Under the pieces are notes generated by a model. That model saw nothing but the letters and a program-made list of their open reading frames with translations. It had not been told where the DNA came from and searched no databases. Shown here piece by piece: positions 10,750 through 19,232 of a stretch of 33,481 nt of DNA. Each line of letters starts with the position of its first letter. The stretch's first letter is position 1. The DNA is from Trichomonas tenax (lineage: Eukaryota > Parabasalia > Trichomonadida > Trichomonadidae), in the NCBI GenBank assembly GCA_023091735.1, contig JALKBU010000558.1, positions 1 to 33,481 on the forward strand. The letters are read 5' to 3'. The position numbers and the translations under genes were made by a program.

Positions 10750-10884
10750 ATTATAGGAAATACGATTATTTTCGATTCAAAATTAATCGTTTTGGAAGCG
10801 AAAATAATCATATGATCCTATAATAGCAGTTTTTCAACATTTTTATTCCGGCGCAATTGCGCCCATAAACGTCCAAAAACTGCT
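10750..10884. repeat. Two adjacent palindromic hairpins
   Basis: The first has arms of about 25 bp at 10750-10774 and 10799-10824. Both read ATTATAGGA, a short variable part, then GATTATTTTCG when aligned. The second follows directly, with 10-bp arms AGCAGTTTTT (10825-10834) and AAAAACTGCT (10875-10884) around a perfect 14-bp palindrome, GGCGCAATTGCGCC, at 10850-10863. The pair could be a fold-back element or a decayed transposon end. No target-site duplication is evident. Confidence 0.7.
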
Positions 10885-11029
10885 AATTTGTATCAAAATA
10901 AATGATAATTTCAAGATTCTTTTTTTTCGTAATGACTCATAGCAATATTGCAATGACTTAGCAGTTCTTAAATAATGTGTTATTAGTTGATTTTTGGTAT
11001 GTAATACAATAATTTATTTCTAACAATAT

Positions 11030-12412
11030 TTATTTCTGCTCGCATTCGAACTGTTCGTGGCAAATATCGAAAACCCTTCTGATAAACCACAAGCATGGGT
11101 GTTCTCCTGAAGGAGAAATCGTCGATATGTGCTTAATTATGTTGTCGCTGTTGCTTCTGATGACTTGAATGAATATTTTCATCGCGTTTTCGAATTCCTG
11201 CGGTTTTGGAGGCGAAAACATAATTTTCATGTCTACGCACTCTATCAGCTTATCCAGGACCTTCTTGAACTTATCCAAATACGCTTCTGTCTCTGGTTTC
11301 TTGACTAAATTGCATAAAGAGAAAATCGAGCTTGCTTTCTTTTTGTCGTCGATTTGGGCAAAATATGGACCGATGGATCGAAGGAAGAAGTAACCGGAAA
11401 TTGCATAATATGGAGCATCGCCGACTGGGAATCTTCTTCTCGCTTCATTATATAATAATTTACAAACCCATTTCAAAATATCGGGAACAACAAGTGATTC
11501 TGTCTGTTCTATGAAAATTGTGAGAACTTCGTCTGTTGTTTTGGCGTTTTTAATTGATTTTATCAAATATTCGAAGAAATTTTCAAAGAAATGTGGCGCA
11601 ATCGTCTCTCTCACAACTGCAAGTGAATTAGTAAGCAATGAATCTGTGCGCATTATCTCTTGCGGCTTCAATGGCTGCATAAAATAAAGAGCAATCAAAG
11701 AATTTATGTAATAATTGATTGTGAAGCGATCTGTAAATATATTGAACAAGCCTGTCGCAAATTGACGCTTTGAAGTGAAATCAAACGGCGCTTGAATCAT
11801 ATTTCTTACGTTTTCGTAATTAAATTGTTCGAAAATGCTTCTAATCGCGTCTATTAATGTCGGAAACAGCGGTAATTCGCCTTTTATGAGTTTCAAACAT
11901 CGAATGAATTGAACAAAAGCGTTTGTTTGCTTATATGAGAAAAATGCTTGAATTAAACTTTGAAAATCTGTGTTATTTTCTGTCATAAATATGCTCGAAG
12001 AAGTGCCGTTAAAATAGTGAAGAACATATTCGTTTTCACGTGTATAAATCAATGCAGCGACTTCTTGTTGTGATCTTGTTTCCTCGCGAGTTTCCTGGTT
12101 GTAGCAGATCAAGTTGATCGGGTTTTCGAGGTCAGAATCTTCGTGCATTAATAAATAAAATAAATTTGTTTTTGATTTTTTCGCTGGCTTCGCTTCAAAC
12201 AGCAAAAACGGAGGGCAATTTTTCTGTAATATTGGATAAACACTGCAGAGACGTGCGAAAATGAACTCCGGAGGAATATTTTTCAGATATGGCCATAATT
12301 CGAAGAGTTGTGACTTCGAATTGTTGAACAACGCAAAGGGGTTTTGGAATGCTTTGAAAAGATCGGGATAAATTACTTTAGATAATTCGTTAAAAGCATT
12401 TTCTGTGTTCAT
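11030..12412 (-). CDS. RasGAP-domain protein
   Basis: This is a 460-residue protein whose middle and C-terminal parts match the Ras GTPase-activating fold. IMRTDSLLTNSLAVV (residues 253-267) lines up with the 'FR.NSLA.K' block that carries the arginine finger; here that residue is R255. FFLRSIGPYF (342-351) matches the 'FLRF..PA' signature, with R345 at the position that steadies the finger. The start of the GAP region, near 165-190 (FIRCLKLIKGELPLFPTLIDAI), is weakly conserved. The first 150 residues are unrecognised and there is no membrane or lipid-binding domain. The expected role is switching off Ras-like GTPases. The sequence is divergent, so activity is inferred from the two arginines. 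The ATG at 12412 is the first in frame. Confidence 0.7.
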   Translation of the reverse strand: MNTENAFNELSKVIYPDLFKAFQNPFALFNNSKSQLFELWPYLKNIPPEFIFARLCSVYPILQKNCPPFLLFEAKPAKKSKTNLFYLLMHEDSDLENPINLICYNQETREETRSQQEVAALIYTRENEYVLHYFNGTSSSIFMTENNTDFQSLIQAFFSYKQTNAFVQFIRCLKLIKGELPLFPTLIDAIRSIFEQFNYENVRNMIQAPFDFTSKRQFATGLFNIFTDRFTINYYINSLIALYFMQPLKPQEIMRTDSLLTNSLAVVRETIAPHFFENFFEYLIKSIKNAKTTDEVLTIFIEQTESLVVPDILKWVCKLLYNEARRRFPVGDAPYYAISGYFFLRSIGPYFAQIDDKKKASSIFSLCNLVKKPETEAYLDKFKKVLDKLIECVDMKIMFSPPKPQEFENAMKIFIQVIRSNSDNIIKHISTISPSGEHPCLWFIRRVFDICHEQFECEQK

Positions 12413-12762
12413 GAATTTTTTTGTTTGTCTATATTCTATATATATAACTAAAATATCTGATTAAACTTGCGAAATTACTCATAATTGGATATGGATAACA
12501 ATGGTAAAGAAAATAACATGCATTAATCGAGGAATTTTCGAGAAAAAGTGATTTTAAATTTTTCAACTTAAATCGACTCTATCTCTTGATGTAGTGACTT
12601 TTACTTCTTAACTTAAACGTATCATGAACCTACCTTTTCGTTTTCTATCGAATTAGTATAATTATTTTGCATTTACTTCGTTTTTTGTAATTTCATATCA
12701 TAACATTTCGACGAATTTTAGACATTTCTTATGCTCATCCGTACATCTTAGCATCTCCTTTA

Positions 12763-12865
12763 ACAAAGGACTACAGCCGGAAGGTCAGAGCATGGTGTTG
12801 TCGGTGGCGACCTCATCTTGATCTCCGCCAACCATAAAATGAGGAGTTGTCCTTTGTGGCTTTTT
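12763..12865 (+). ncRNA. GC-rich, foldable island; candidate RNA gene
   Basis: About 100 bases of near-even base composition stand inside AT-rich DNA. They can fold into a closed structure. The outer stem ACAAAGGACTAC (12763-12774) pairs with GTTGTCCTTTGT (12846-12857) at 11 of 12 positions. Inside is a stem CCTCAT/ATGAGG (12811-12816 with 12839-12844), and a small GTCG/CGAC hairpin (12800-12811) that overlaps it by one base. A T run follows at 12861-12865, as expected where RNA polymerase III stops. The strand is uncertain; plus is chosen because of the T run. There is no tRNA B box and no credible reading frame. A GGAA loop flanked by CC and GG (12777-12784), followed by AGAGCA, faintly recalls SRP RNA helix 8, but this is not enough to name it. 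Confidence 0.4.
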
Positions 12866-12963
12866 CTATATACTATACACATATTTCCTATATCATTCTT
12901 ATCATTAAATTGAAGAATTAAATTTTAACAAATTTTTTGTGATATTACACGACAAAAAATGTA

Positions 12964-13072
12964 TTTACATGTCATATTTGATTTAATTGATTTTCTGATA
13001 TGTAAAGTACTTGACATGTAAAGTGATTGGTGACATATTTCTGGCGCGTAAAATTGGGTTATGTCATGTAAA
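12964..13072 (+). promoter_or_regulatory. Tight cluster of TGNCRYGTAAA motifs before the small gene
   Basis: On the plus strand the motif appears as TGATATGTAAA (12996-13006), TGACATGTAAA (13012-13022), TGGCGCGTAAA (13042-13052) and TGTCATGTAAA (13062-13072). One inverted copy lies at 12964-12974. The four direct copies point at the gene starting at 13105, and the last ends 32 bp from its ATG. Bases vary at the positions written N, R and Y, while the GTAAA end is constant. Confidence 0.5.
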
Positions 13073-13104
13073 ATTGTTTCAATTTTTGAAAAAGTGACAT
13101 AAAA

Positions 13105-13422
13105 ATGCAATCAAGATTTTTGAACAAAAATGAGAACAAATTCACGAGTCAGTTGAGGCCACAGAAGATAACATCCAACAGGACACCGTTGGCATCGATC
13201 AAAAACGCTGAAAGAGACAGAGAAGTCCGACAACAATCAACATTTTCTTTCAGACAACGATCTCAGGTCAGAAATTCTGATGAAACACCAGAAAAGATGT
13301 TTCTACCAAACCCAGAGCTTCCTTATGAAGCTGTGGAATTCGAATTCGAAAATGATAATTCGTTGATAAAAGATGAAATGGAATTGGAACCAATGCCAAA
13401 CATACAGTCGATAAGGTGGTGA
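13105..13422 (+). CDS. Small protein with destruction box; securin-like candidate
   Basis: This is a 105-residue protein with a basic N-terminal half and an acidic C-terminal half. Residues 26-34 read RTPLASIKN. That is a full destruction box (R-x-x-L-x-x-I/x-x-N), the signal by which the anaphase-promoting complex marks cyclins and securin for degradation. The acidic part contains TPEKMFLPNPELPYEAVEFE. Its proline/acidic/aromatic pattern recalls the region of securins that blocks separase. Securins are short, disordered and barely conserved, so a homology search would often miss one. The size, charge split and D-box fit; identity is not shown. It could be another cell-cycle substrate. No KEN box is present. 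The ATG at 13105 is the first in frame and four TGNCRYGTAAA motifs lie just upstream. Confidence 0.6.
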   Translation: MQSRFLNKNENKFTSQLRPQKITSNRTPLASIKNAERDREVRQQSTFSFRQRSQVRNSDETPEKMFLPNPELPYEAVEFEFENDNSLIKDEMELEPMPNIQSIRW

Positions 13423-13537
13423 AAATATACATCTAACACTCACAGGTGGTAATTTTTTTAATATCCAATTTTTTAAATTTCACGAATAATTGTTTGTTAT
13501 ACATAAAAGATACTATGCTTTCTAATAATATAAAGAT

Positions 13538-14680
13538 TTATTTACTAAATTTCATAACTTCTGATTGAACTATTCCATCTTTCACATGAATCATGACAAA
13601 GGATTTTCTGGCCGCAGGATTGACAAGAATAGCTTGCGTTCCATCGGCTTCTACGATAGTGGAGTTAACGACACCTGATGTTATATAAATATGCGGTGTT
13701 TTTATTGGTCTAAACATCGAAATGAACTCTGATTGTAATGTTGGATCAATGCACGGGCAAATGTTTGATTGATATATAATTTCATTAAGTACAGTATTAA
13801 TCCTACTTATTTCCTTACCATCAACTACATTCTTTCCTTGGAAATTCGCTCCACAAGCTTTGAAAGTGTTAAATGATGTCATGAACATATCTAAATCTCC
13901 ATACTCGATGAAAACTGGGTCTCCTGTGATAGAATAGTTAGACCCACCCTCTGCTATTGCTGGGCATGGCAATGTTGGCACGCTCATTGCATCCTCTGGG
14001 CTAGAAACGAAAACAACATTCGATAATGGCTTCGAGAGAATTCCGATGACTTCTCGCGTTAAATCTTCAGCCGTTCTCACGCATTCCTTGGACAGAATAA
14101 GCTTTGAGTCCTGAGGAATGAATGGACCGAGGAAAATCGCAAGATCTGGTTTGTTTTCGGCGATTCCTTCAACAAAATCTTGAACTTCTTCTAATCCGTT
14201 TGTAAAGTATGGACCAGCAGCGACAGAGATGTTAAAATTGAACAGTGTTGAGATTTCGCGTGGTTTAGATGTCCTTGTATCAGAAAAGATTTGTTTAGCG
14301 ATGAACGTTTCGTTTTGGAATCTACCAATAGCGGCAATAACTTGGCCACGATAGTAAAACATCTTCTGGTCATCTTCTACGTCGAAATCTAAATAATTCC
14401 TCGAAAATTTTGGAGTTAATTGAATTTGTGATTTACTTTTGATGAGTTTTTCTGTTGTATTTTCGTTATCAAGCTTTGCATAGATCCTTCCGTATATAAT
14501 TATGTCTCCTGTGTTCGAAATTTCAAGATCATAAGTATAATCACTTTCAATCTTGTTATTTTGCTTCAATAACTGTCCCATTTGATCCACATAGTCGCAG
14601 AGTGCCTTCTGCATCGCCTGAATGTTGCTGCTGAAAAATCTCGGTGTTTGAGTTTCCCTGATTAATAAACGTGCAGACAT
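13538..14680 (-). CDS. POLA2: DNA polymerase alpha subunit B
   Basis: This is a 380-residue accessory subunit of the polymerase alpha-primase complex, which starts each new DNA strand in the nucleus. The N-terminal third matches an OB fold. From about residue 145 the inactive phosphoesterase domain follows, with the family blocks SVAAGPYFTNGLEEVQDF, PDLAIFLGPFIPQDS and VVFVSSPEDAMSVPTLPCP. Near the end is a block corresponding to 'vNPGrl' of other species (LVNPAARKSFVMIHV). Metal-binding histidines of true phosphoesterases are missing, as is normal for this subunit. Human POLA2 is about 600 residues. Here the N-terminal helical domain and linker, which bind other replication factors, are absent. 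The frame is intact and the ATG at 14680 lies right before the fold. Confidence 0.85.
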   Translation of the reverse strand: MSARLLIRETQTPRFFSSNIQAMQKALCDYVDQMGQLLKQNNKIESDYTYDLEISNTGDIIIYGRIYAKLDNENTTEKLIKSKSQIQLTPKFSRNYLDFDVEDDQKMFYYRGQVIAAIGRFQNETFIAKQIFSDTRTSKPREISTLFNFNISVAAGPYFTNGLEEVQDFVEGIAENKPDLAIFLGPFIPQDSKLILSKECVRTAEDLTREVIGILSKPLSNVVFVSSPEDAMSVPTLPCPAIAEGGSNYSITGDPVFIEYGDLDMFMTSFNTFKACGANFQGKNVVDGKEISRINTVLNEIIYQSNICPCIDPTLQSEFISMFRPIKTPHIYITSGVVNSTIVEADGTQAILVNPAARKSFVMIHVKDGIVQSEVMKFSK

Positions 14681-15121
14681 TTAATCTTTTTGGATTGTAA
14701 ATAGCAGTTTACTTGGCAAAAACGATATAACCTTAATTGATATATCTTTTAAAAAATCTATTATTTCCCAAATCTTTAGATTATCTAACTTTAAAACAAT
14801 ATTTTAAGTATATATATCAATTGCCCTTTCAAATATTGAAAAATTCAAGAGATTGAGTTTTATAAAATTGTCATATAAATCATTTTACGTGTCATTTTTC
14901 ATTGTTTTCATGAATTTTTAATAAAGAAAGCAGTATAAGCTATTTGATAAGTGAAAATATGCATAAATTCTTGAATTCTATGATATCATATAGATATTGA
15001 TCGATATGGAGAATTTAAAAAAAAAAAGAATAAAGATTTTATGATCAAAATAAGGGGATGATTTGATGATCAATGATAAAACAAAGTAGTATGTTTAATC
15101 AAATCAAGACTGTTAATATAA
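14681..15121. other. Intergenic, POLA2 to HDAC
   Basis: AT-rich DNA between two genes read leftward, upstream of the polymerase subunit gene and downstream of the deacetylase gene. One copy of TGACACGTAAA, in the orientation of the polymerase gene, lies at 14884-14894, about 200 bp from its start. Nothing else stands out. Confidence 0.6.
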
Positions 15122-16309
15122 TTATTTATCGACAACATGGCCAAATTCATCAATTGGCTTCTCTGTACCAACACCGAGTGCTCTATCAATCGAAGGTGCC
15201 GCTGCAGTATCTCTGATGTGCTGATCGATTTCAGTGAATAAGTTGTTCAAATATTCAGGCGAGTTCATGTTGTCCATGTTGCTTGGCTGAAGGTGAAGTC
15301 TGTAGTCTGGACCGAAATAACCCATATACTCATTGTAAGGAAGAGCGTCGTCAATATCTGTTTCAGTGAGAACAGCAGTCTCGTAAGCCCAGCATCTTGC
15401 GACGTTTCTAACAGTATAGCCACCACCGCCTGTAACCAAGAGTGGAATCTTTTTATCTTTGATATATTGAACAGCCATCGCGTGACCTCTGAGTGTAAGG
15501 TTGAAACAACCAATTCTATCGCCTGTGAGTGAGTCAGCACCGCACTGAAGTAAAATTGCGTCTGGTCTGTACCATTCGAGCAAACGATCCATAACGCGCT
15601 TGAAAATTGACTCGAAAGCATTATCATCCATACCATCGTTGAGAGGAACGTTGACTGAGTATCCTTTTCCGCGACCAATTCCAATATCGTTTTGGTGGCC
15701 CGTGCAAGGGAAGAAATCATCTCCATACTTATGGAACGAGACCGTAAGGACTCTATCTGTTGTATAGAAGGCTTCTTCGACACCATCACCGTGATGAATA
15801 TCGATATCAATATACATAACTCTGTCGTAGCGATCTAAAAGCTTAAGAATGCCGAGAACGCAATCTGCACAGTAACAGAAACCGCTTGCTTCAGCTTTCT
15901 TCGCGTGGTGAAGTCCTCCGGCCCAGTTAATCGCGATGTCGCACTTTCCGGAGTTCAATTCCTGAGCTCCTGATATAGAACCACCGGCAGATATCTGGCA
16001 GAACTCGAAAAGTCCGTTGAATGATGGTGAGTCAGCGTCAATATTGAACTTTTCCAAAACTGGATCATCGCCACTCGTGTTTTTCGGTGTCGCAACTTGC
16101 AAAAACTGGATGTACTCGTCTGTGTGGAAGCGTGTCATATCGAGAGCTGTCGCACGGCGAGGTCTGAGGACTCTCATTTTGGGAAACAGCTCGTACGCCA
16201 TAATCAGGTTGTTAGTCATGCGGATGCGGTGCGGCTTCATCGGGTGGCCTTGGTTGTACATGAAATTGCCAATGTCGTCATCATAGAAGTAAACAATACG
16301 CTTCTTCAT
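15122..16309 (-). CDS. Class I histone deacetylase (RPD3/HDAC1-3 type)
   Basis: This is a 395-residue zinc-dependent deacetylase that removes acetyl groups from histone lysines, normally inside a repressor complex. The whole catalytic domain is present. It has the paired histidines in GGLHHAKK (H134, H135), the zinc ligands in DIDIHHGDG (D170, H172) and CGADSL (D259), and the catalytic tyrosine in GGGGYT (Y298). K25, R274 and R302 sit where HDAC3 binds inositol phosphate, so that regulation may be kept. One oddity is FCYCADCVLGI, where most class I enzymes have FCYVNDIVLGI. The C-terminal tail is short. The ATG at 16309 is certain from the conserved N-terminus. A 246-bp transposon begins only 25 bp upstream of it, so the promoter must lie partly or wholly in transposon DNA. 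Confidence 0.95.
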   Translation of the reverse strand: MKKRIVYFYDDDIGNFMYNQGHPMKPHRIRMTNNLIMAYELFPKMRVLRPRRATALDMTRFHTDEYIQFLQVATPKNTSGDDPVLEKFNIDADSPSFNGLFEFCQISAGGSISGAQELNSGKCDIAINWAGGLHHAKKAEASGFCYCADCVLGILKLLDRYDRVMYIDIDIHHGDGVEEAFYTTDRVLTVSFHKYGDDFFPCTGHQNDIGIGRGKGYSVNVPLNDGMDDNAFESIFKRVMDRLLEWYRPDAILLQCGADSLTGDRIGCFNLTLRGHAMAVQYIKDKKIPLLVTGGGGYTVRNVARCWAYETAVLTETDIDDALPYNEYMGYFGPDYRLHLQPSNMDNMNSPEYLNNLFTEIDQHIRDTAAAPSIDRALGVGTEKPIDEFGHVVDK

Positions 16310-16334
16310 TTATTTTTGATTTATCGTCTTTGCA

Positions 16335-16580
16335 AGAAGTGTTTTAACTCTCAAATTTGGTTTTTAGCGACCAAAATTGGCAAAATTAGCATTGCCGTTA
16401 TGTAATTGTTATAATAAACCATATTTTAAAAAGTGGATAAGGTTAAAAGTCACGTTTTAACACAATTTATTTGACACTATTTACATTAATAAAATTGTAT
16501 ATATGATTCTAATTATTTTTCCATCGTTTTTATTTTTGAACACTTTATATAGTTCTGACCATTAGAGTTGATACACTTCT
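16335..16580. mobile_element. Non-autonomous DNA transposon, copy 2 (246 bp)
   Basis: The ends are AGAAGTGTTTTAACTC and, reverse-complemented, AGAAGTGTATCAACTC. A perfect 8-bp target-site duplication, TCTTTGCA, flanks the element at 16327-16334 and 16581-16588. It matches copy 1 (5786-6382) along its length, but jumps across the central 350 bp, as internally deleted MITEs do. It lies between the divergent HDAC and COG8 genes, 25 bp from the HDAC start codon. The perfect duplication suggests a fairly recent insertion. Confidence 0.9.
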
Positions 16581-16588
16581 TCTTTGCA

Positions 16589-16877
16589 CCATTTTATTGA
16601 ACATGGCCAATTTTGGTTTTATTGGGTTCTAAATGGTCGATTTCTTAATGAGTTCCTAATTTTTTGATATAGTTTCATATTTGAAATTGAATTTACCAAA
16701 AATTTTTAACAAATATCATATTTTCTCATTGTAATTCTATTTAACAACTTTTCTAAAATATGAACCATTATAAATTGATGAAAACAAATTAAAATTCTCC
16801 AAATTTTTAGAAGAAATTTATAAAAAAATCAAGTTTTTTGACGAAAAGTAGAAAGAAAAAATTGTCTTTAAAAAATA
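16589..16877. other. Remaining HDAC-COG8 intergenic DNA
   Basis: About 290 bp of AT-rich DNA right of transposon copy 2. The COG8 start is preceded by TTTAAAAAATA. No motif cluster or frame is seen. Confidence 0.5.
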
Positions 16878-17855
16878 ATGGATAAGAATTTTGGGCCAGA
16901 ATTCTCATCAATGGACTTACAAATGCTGTTAAAAGAGCCATCCAGACTCGAATCATCGATTGCTGCATTGCAAAGCCAGTTTGATGAAAGCATGGCACGA
17001 AATTATGATTATTTCATTAAAACTTGTGTTGATGCGTCAACAATCACCGACGATTTGGAAAGCTGTACGAAAAATATCGGCGATTTGAGCACAGATCTTG
17101 CAAAAGCGAATAATTTATGCAAAGATTTGTGTTTAACAGCAAATTCTACACGAGAATCGATGGCAAAAATTTCATCAGCGTTTTTAAAGCAGTCGGAGAT
17201 ATCGGATATCCTTATAGCACCACAATTAATGCGAACCTGCAAAATTTCAAATCTTTATGACGAAGCTCTTCAAGTCTATAAAATTCTCGAACAGTTTTCT
17301 CGACAATATCCAAACTTGGCATCTCTACAAACAACATTAAATGAAGCAAAAGCCGTTAAAAACGAAGTTACACAATCGTTATTAAACACATTTAAAGGAG
17401 AACTCAGTCTCGACGATGCAATGACAAACGTCAATCTTCTGTTGAATTCCGATTCCTATGAATCTTCAGAAGTTCGTCTCGAATTTCTTAAAGGACGAAG
17501 AGCGGCTCTTCACCAGAAAATCAGAAACCTTTCGACCCACAATCCGCGAAAATACATTGAGGAACTTACAAACGAGTTTAGATCTGCATTATTTACAATT
17601 CCAACGACATATCAAGCTATTTTCCTTTCAGATAAAAACAACGAAACAGAAGATATGACACTGCATCTGATAATGCACAGTGAATTTGATAAATACTGCG
17701 AAGCTCTTTCTGATGCGCTCAGTAAAGTTGCAAAGGAAGAAGATGCTCGCGGAATAATGTCTTCGGCACTGCAATTCAGTTCCTCCTTAGGAAAACTAGG
17801 ATTTGATTTCACTCCATTAATCGAAAATATCTTTTATTCCTCAAAATGGGCTTAA
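16878..17855 (+). CDS. COG8: COG complex subunit 8, short form
   Basis: This is a 325-residue protein of the Dor1/COG8 family, part of the complex that tethers vesicles at the Golgi. Its N-terminal coiled-coil helices match the family: LLKEPSRLESSIAALQSQFD near residue 17, followed by NYDYFIKTC. Next is the central block with LIAPQLMRTCKISNLYDEAL near 115-135 and an RLEFLKGRRAAL stretch near 205, like the family's 'FL..R...L'. Most COG8 proteins run to about 550-600 residues. This one stops after the first half, with no frame continuing past the TAA. It is either a naturally reduced COG8 or a truncated gene. The ATG at 16878 is the first in frame. Confidence 0.75.
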   Translation: MDKNFGPEFSSMDLQMLLKEPSRLESSIAALQSQFDESMARNYDYFIKTCVDASTITDDLESCTKNIGDLSTDLAKANNLCKDLCLTANSTRESMAKISSAFLKQSEISDILIAPQLMRTCKISNLYDEALQVYKILEQFSRQYPNLASLQTTLNEAKAVKNEVTQSLLNTFKGELSLDDAMTNVNLLLNSDSYESSEVRLEFLKGRRAALHQKIRNLSTHNPRKYIEELTNEFRSALFTIPTTYQAIFLSDKNNETEDMTLHLIMHSEFDKYCEALSDALSKVAKEEDARGIMSSALQFSSSLGKLGFDFTPLIENIFYSSKWA

Positions 17856-17949
17856 TTGTATGTTAACTTTCCATACCTGTTTCTTTTTGTTTAAATTATA
17901 AATCATAGATCGTTTCTAATTTCTATTTTTTCATGAAAAATACAATTTC

Positions 17950-18176
17950 TGTCACGTGATCTATTTGATCTTAAAAATTTGTTATGTAAAATTCAATTTT
18001 TTGTCAAGTAATTTCGAAATATTGCCACTTAATTTTTTTGATGATATAAAAATATTGACAAGTAAATTATTTTTGACACGTAAAATGAAATAATATGAAT
18101 GCATTTGCTATGTATATTATCGTTATTGATTATAAATAATATAATTTGACGTGTAAGCATAATATTGACACGTAAA
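17950..18176 (+). promoter_or_regulatory. Cluster of TGNCRYGTAAA motifs before the membrane protein
   Basis: Close or exact copies on the plus strand are TGTTATGTAAA (17980-17990), TGTCAAGTAAT (18002-18012), TGACAAGTAAA (18056-18066), TGACACGTAAA (18074-18084), TGACGTGTAAG (18147-18157) and TGACACGTAAA (18166-18176). A looser one, TGTCACGTGAT, is at 17950. All face the gene at 18201, and the last ends 24 bp before its ATG. Confidence 0.5.
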
Positions 18177-18200
18177 TTTTGTCAAATATATTTTTCATAA

Positions 18201-19067
18201 ATGATTATTTATACTATTTTTGATACTTTAAAATCGATATCAATTTCTGATATCATCGGATTTTTCCTGAACTCGAACTTCTTCCAGTTCTACTTCATTG
18301 TTCACGCGATATACATTTGCTATTACATCAGAATGGTCGCTCCTATCGGTGGATTACACCCATTCCGCAGCTTTACACTCGGATTTTTACTCGCATACAG
18401 CCCTCGTTTCTTTTATGGCCGCATTGTACACTCCGTTCTCCCGGAATTGCATGATTATTCCGCAATCTTCAAATACACGATCGTATGGATCTCAATGAAC
18501 CTCATTCCGTTCGATCTCATCTTTTCTATCGTCAGAATTCCCGTTGTAATTACTATTGTCCAAATTTTATCATTTTTCGGAATTTCGACTTTCTTAAATA
18601 ACACAATGTACACTCTAACGACAATATATCCACACTATTACTCCAAAGTCCTGTTTAGTGTCATTTTCTGTTTCAGCACTCCTTGTTTCCTCGATTACAT
18701 CGATTCTCTCCTGTTTGGAACGAAAAGGAACATCGTAATCAACAGGAAAATCCACTTCATTATGCTTTATCCATTTCATTGGATAAAAAGAGTTTCGTTA
18801 TTAGCATTTCTGCAGCTTGTGCTGTCACAACCACATTGGATTCTGCCTGAGAAGTACACAATCGCCCTTTATTCGCTTAATTTACCATTCGCAATCGTCA
18901 CTGGATGTTTATCTTTATTTGATATAATTTCACATCACGGAAACATGTTTTTCATGTTTGATTTCATTTTTCCAAAGCCATTCACTACATTCGTTACGTA
19001 TTATCCTTCTGTTGGCGAAATTATCAGACGAAAATCTTATTCCGAGAATTTATACGCTGCAACATGA
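18201..19067 (+). CDS. Multi-pass membrane protein, TRIC-channel-like
   Basis: This is a 288-residue protein with about six or seven hydrophobic helices and a short charged tail. Two points recall TRIC channels, the trimeric potassium channels of endoplasmic reticulum that balance charge during calcium release. One is an early helix with a histidine followed by R-x-x-x-P (FYFIVHAIYICYYIRMVAP). The other is a helix ending in IVWISMNLIPFDLIFSI, like the TRIC 'WY..FY.PFD..Y' signature. The match is partial and the lengths fit (TRIC is about 230-300 residues). If it is not TRIC, it is an unassigned endomembrane protein. The ATG at 18201 is preceded by TTTTTCATAA, which recalls the trichomonad initiator. 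It runs toward the ankyrin pseudogene, with their ends 165 bp apart. Confidence 0.5.
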   Translation: MIIYTIFDTLKSISISDIIGFFLNSNFFQFYFIVHAIYICYYIRMVAPIGGLHPFRSFTLGFLLAYSPRFFYGRIVHSVLPELHDYSAIFKYTIVWISMNLIPFDLIFSIVRIPVVITIVQILSFFGISTFLNNTMYTLTTIYPHYYSKVLFSVIFCFSTPCFLDYIDSLLFGTKRNIVINRKIHFIMLYPFHWIKRVSLLAFLQLVLSQPHWILPEKYTIALYSLNLPFAIVTGCLSLFDIISHHGNMFFMFDFIFPKPFTTFVTYYPSVGEIIRRKSYSENLYAAT

Positions 19068-19232
19068 TCATTATACATATCATTGACTATTGTAACTAAT
19101 TTCAATCATATATTTGATAACTTCGAAATTAATTTTTGTTTGTTGTTATATTGTCATCGACAATATTGTTTGGTAAAAGATATTAGAAAATCCATAATCT
19201 ATTCTTTACAGTTCTATAAAATTTCTATAAAT

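Larger units (their letters stand above)
8939..11029. other. Long AT-rich intergenic region
   Basis: About 2.1 kb without an intact gene. It contains a possible coding relic at 9888-10058 and palindromic structures at 10750-10884, listed separately. The rest is AT-rich and shows no long frame, transposon end or motif cluster that I could recognise. Confidence 0.7.

Noticed and set aside
12763..12865. tRNA gene, or confident SRP RNA assignment, for the GC-rich island
   Set aside because: There is no B box or cloverleaf, and the SRP-like loop is too short a match to name the RNA.
12925..13110. A 61-codon minus-strand frame
   Set aside because: It runs through the TGNCRYGTAAA motif cluster and overlaps the start of the small D-box gene; its composition is not protein-like.
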